A DNA stretch of 64,000 nt from Psychroflexus aestuariivivens (GTDB lineage Bacteria > Bacteroidota > Bacteroidia > Flavobacteriales > Flavobacteriaceae), in assembly GCF_004010055.1 (NCBI RefSeq), contig NZ_RQVT01000056.1:62001-126000 (forward strand). Direction: 5' to 3'. The position numbers and the translations under genes were made by a program. Shown in pieces: positions 63,134 to 64,000 of this stretch (within the stretch, counting starts at the first letter, position 1; the number at the start of each line of letters is the position of its first letter). The notes beneath the pieces are model-generated. The model did no database searches, was not told the DNA's origin, and saw nothing but the letters and a program-made list of their open reading frames with translations.

Positions 63134-64000
63134 TCAGAGAAGCTTTGATATAATCTCTTCGATACTAATATTTTCAGCTTCAGCTTTATAATTTTTCACG
63201 ACACGATGTCTTAAAATTCCTTCTGCAATGGCTTGGACATCTTCAATATCTGGAGAATATTTACCTTTTGTTGCTGCATGAGTTTTTGCAGCAAGTATCA
63301 AGTTTTGTGAAGCTCTAGGACCAGCGCCCCAGTCGATGTATGTTTTTACAAAATCTGACGAATTTTCAGCATTTGGTCTTGTTTTACCAACCAATCGAAC
63401 GGCGTATTCCACCACATTATCAGGAACTGGTATCTGTCTAATCAATTGTTGTAATTCAATGATTTCTTCCGCATTGAAAAGAGGATTAATTTCAACAATA
63501 TTATTTTGTGTAGTCGATTTTACGACATCTACTTCTTCTTGAAAAGATGGATAAGACAGGTTGATTTCAAACATAAATCTGTCCAACTGTGCTTCCGGCA
63601 AAGGATAAGTTCCCTCCTGCTCTATTGGATTTTGTGTAGCTAACACAAAATATGGCTTAGATAATAAGTAGTTTTTGCCACCAACTGTGACTGCTTTTTC
63701 TTGCATAGCTTCTAAAAGTGCAGCTTGTGTTTTTGGTGGTGTTCGGTTGATTTCATCTGCTAAAAGAATATTGGTGAAAACTGGTCCTTTTAGAAATTTA
63801 AAATTTCGATTTTCATCCAAAATTTCAGAACCAATAATATCGCTTGGCATCAAATCTGGCGTGAACTGTATTCTCTTGAAATCTAAACCTAAAGCCTTAG
63901 AAATTGTATTAACCATCAAAGTTTTTGCTAATCCTGGAACACCCACCAACAGAGAATGTCCGCCAGAGAAAACTGAAATCAAAATATCATCGACCACTTT
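63134..64000 (-). CDS. MoxR-family AAA+ ATPase, 5' end outside window
   Basis: At least 289 residues, open to the right edge; the true start lies beyond 64000, as about 30 residues of the usual N-terminus are missing. Walker A GVPGLAKT and Walker B/motif [20 protein letters not shown] are clear, followed by [11 protein letters not shown] and [20 protein letters not shown], the MoxR signature. MoxR proteins work with VWA-domain partners in protein maturation and stress; the usual BatA/BatD operon genes would be downstream on the minus strand, but the gene downstream here is aconitase after a 244-base gap. Confidence 0.94.
   Translation of the reverse strand, partial: KVVDDILISVFSGGHSLLVGVPGLAKTLMVNTISKALGLDFKRIQFTPDLMPSDIIGSEILDENRNFKFLKGPVFTNILLADEINRTPPKTQAALLEAMQEKAVTVGGKNYLLSKPYFVLATQNPIEQEGTYPLPEAQLDRFMFEINLSYPSFQEEVDVVKSTTQNNIVEINPLFNAEEIIELQQLIRQIPVPDNVVEYAVRLVGKTRPNAENSSDFVKTYIDWGAGPRASQNLILAAKTHAATKGKYSPDIEDVQAIAEGILRHRVVKNYKAEAENISIEEIISKLL

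Overview
The window looks like chromosomal DNA of a flavobacterium (Bacteroidota, probably a pigmented marine or aquatic Flavobacteriaceae). Evidence: low GC; exported lipoproteins and signal peptides of the type seen in this group; a PorD-family type IX secretion protein inside a bamD-rpoZ-coaBC-porD-recN-fabI gene string; promoter -7 elements of the TAnnTTTG type; few Shine-Dalgarno sequences; and a crtI-crtB-crtZ-crtD-cruF-crtY carotenoid operon. It is gene-dense. No stretch over 300 bases lacks a gene, and I saw no rRNA, tRNA, CRISPR array, insertion sequence or prophage.

Layout. 1-5506 (-): the N-terminal ~1835 residues of a giant secreted protein of repeated FN3 and MAM-like modules, cut by the left edge. 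5674-12940 (-): fabI, recN, porD, coaBC, rpoZ, bamD, dapA and a DUF6913-type gene, in two or more tightly packed transcription units. 13043-17657 (-): an M61 peptidase lipoprotein, a Kef-type cation/proton antiporter and a membrane-anchored HTH regulator. 17858-19532 (+): a 5'-nucleotidase split over two genes. 19686-25962 (-): ligA, prmC, a YigZ-family gene, an RsmI-like methyltransferase, a low-Mr tyrosine phosphatase and dnaA. 26147-32733: housekeeping genes in alternating orientation (thioesterase, mgsA, GNAT, ribD, HAD, EamA, PAP2, tatA, glsA, pepE). 32842-37257 (+): two related carboxypeptidase-regulatory-like exported proteins, a DUF6702-type protein and an M1 metallopeptidase, closed by a bidirectional terminator. 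37322-41297 (-): lipid kinase, App1-like phosphatase, Atg22-like MFS carrier and M48 lipoprotein protease. 41421-42828 (+): two MsrB genes and a collagen-motif lipoprotein. 42886-46898 (-): a candidate envelope sulfur module (YeiH, DsrE, SoxB-like metallophosphatase, DsrE, small exported protein). 47022-52156 (+): clpP, GNAT, M15 peptidase, gpmI, thioredoxin-like, BT0820-like HAD and map. 52296-59205 (+): a MerR/cobalamin-domain regulator and the carotenoid operon, met head-on by a crtA-like gene (59202-59879, -). 59969-64000 (-): a TlpA-like protein lacking its first active-site Cys, aconitase, and a MoxR ATPase cut by the right edge.

The most interesting parts are: (i) the SoxB-like/DsrE/YeiH operon, which lacks any visible SoxXA or SoxYZ partner and has altered active-site residues in the metallophosphatase; (ii) the CarH-like regulator, which keeps the lower-face cobalamin His but has Gln at the positions of two histidines I recall as important for light sensing in CarH, together with overlapping palindromes upstream of the carotenoid operon; and (iii) internal segmental duplications in the giant secreted protein. 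Functions are assigned from recognised motifs, without database searches. Several start codons were moved from the longest open frame to the likelier internal ATG, and several genes appear to use TTG or GTG.
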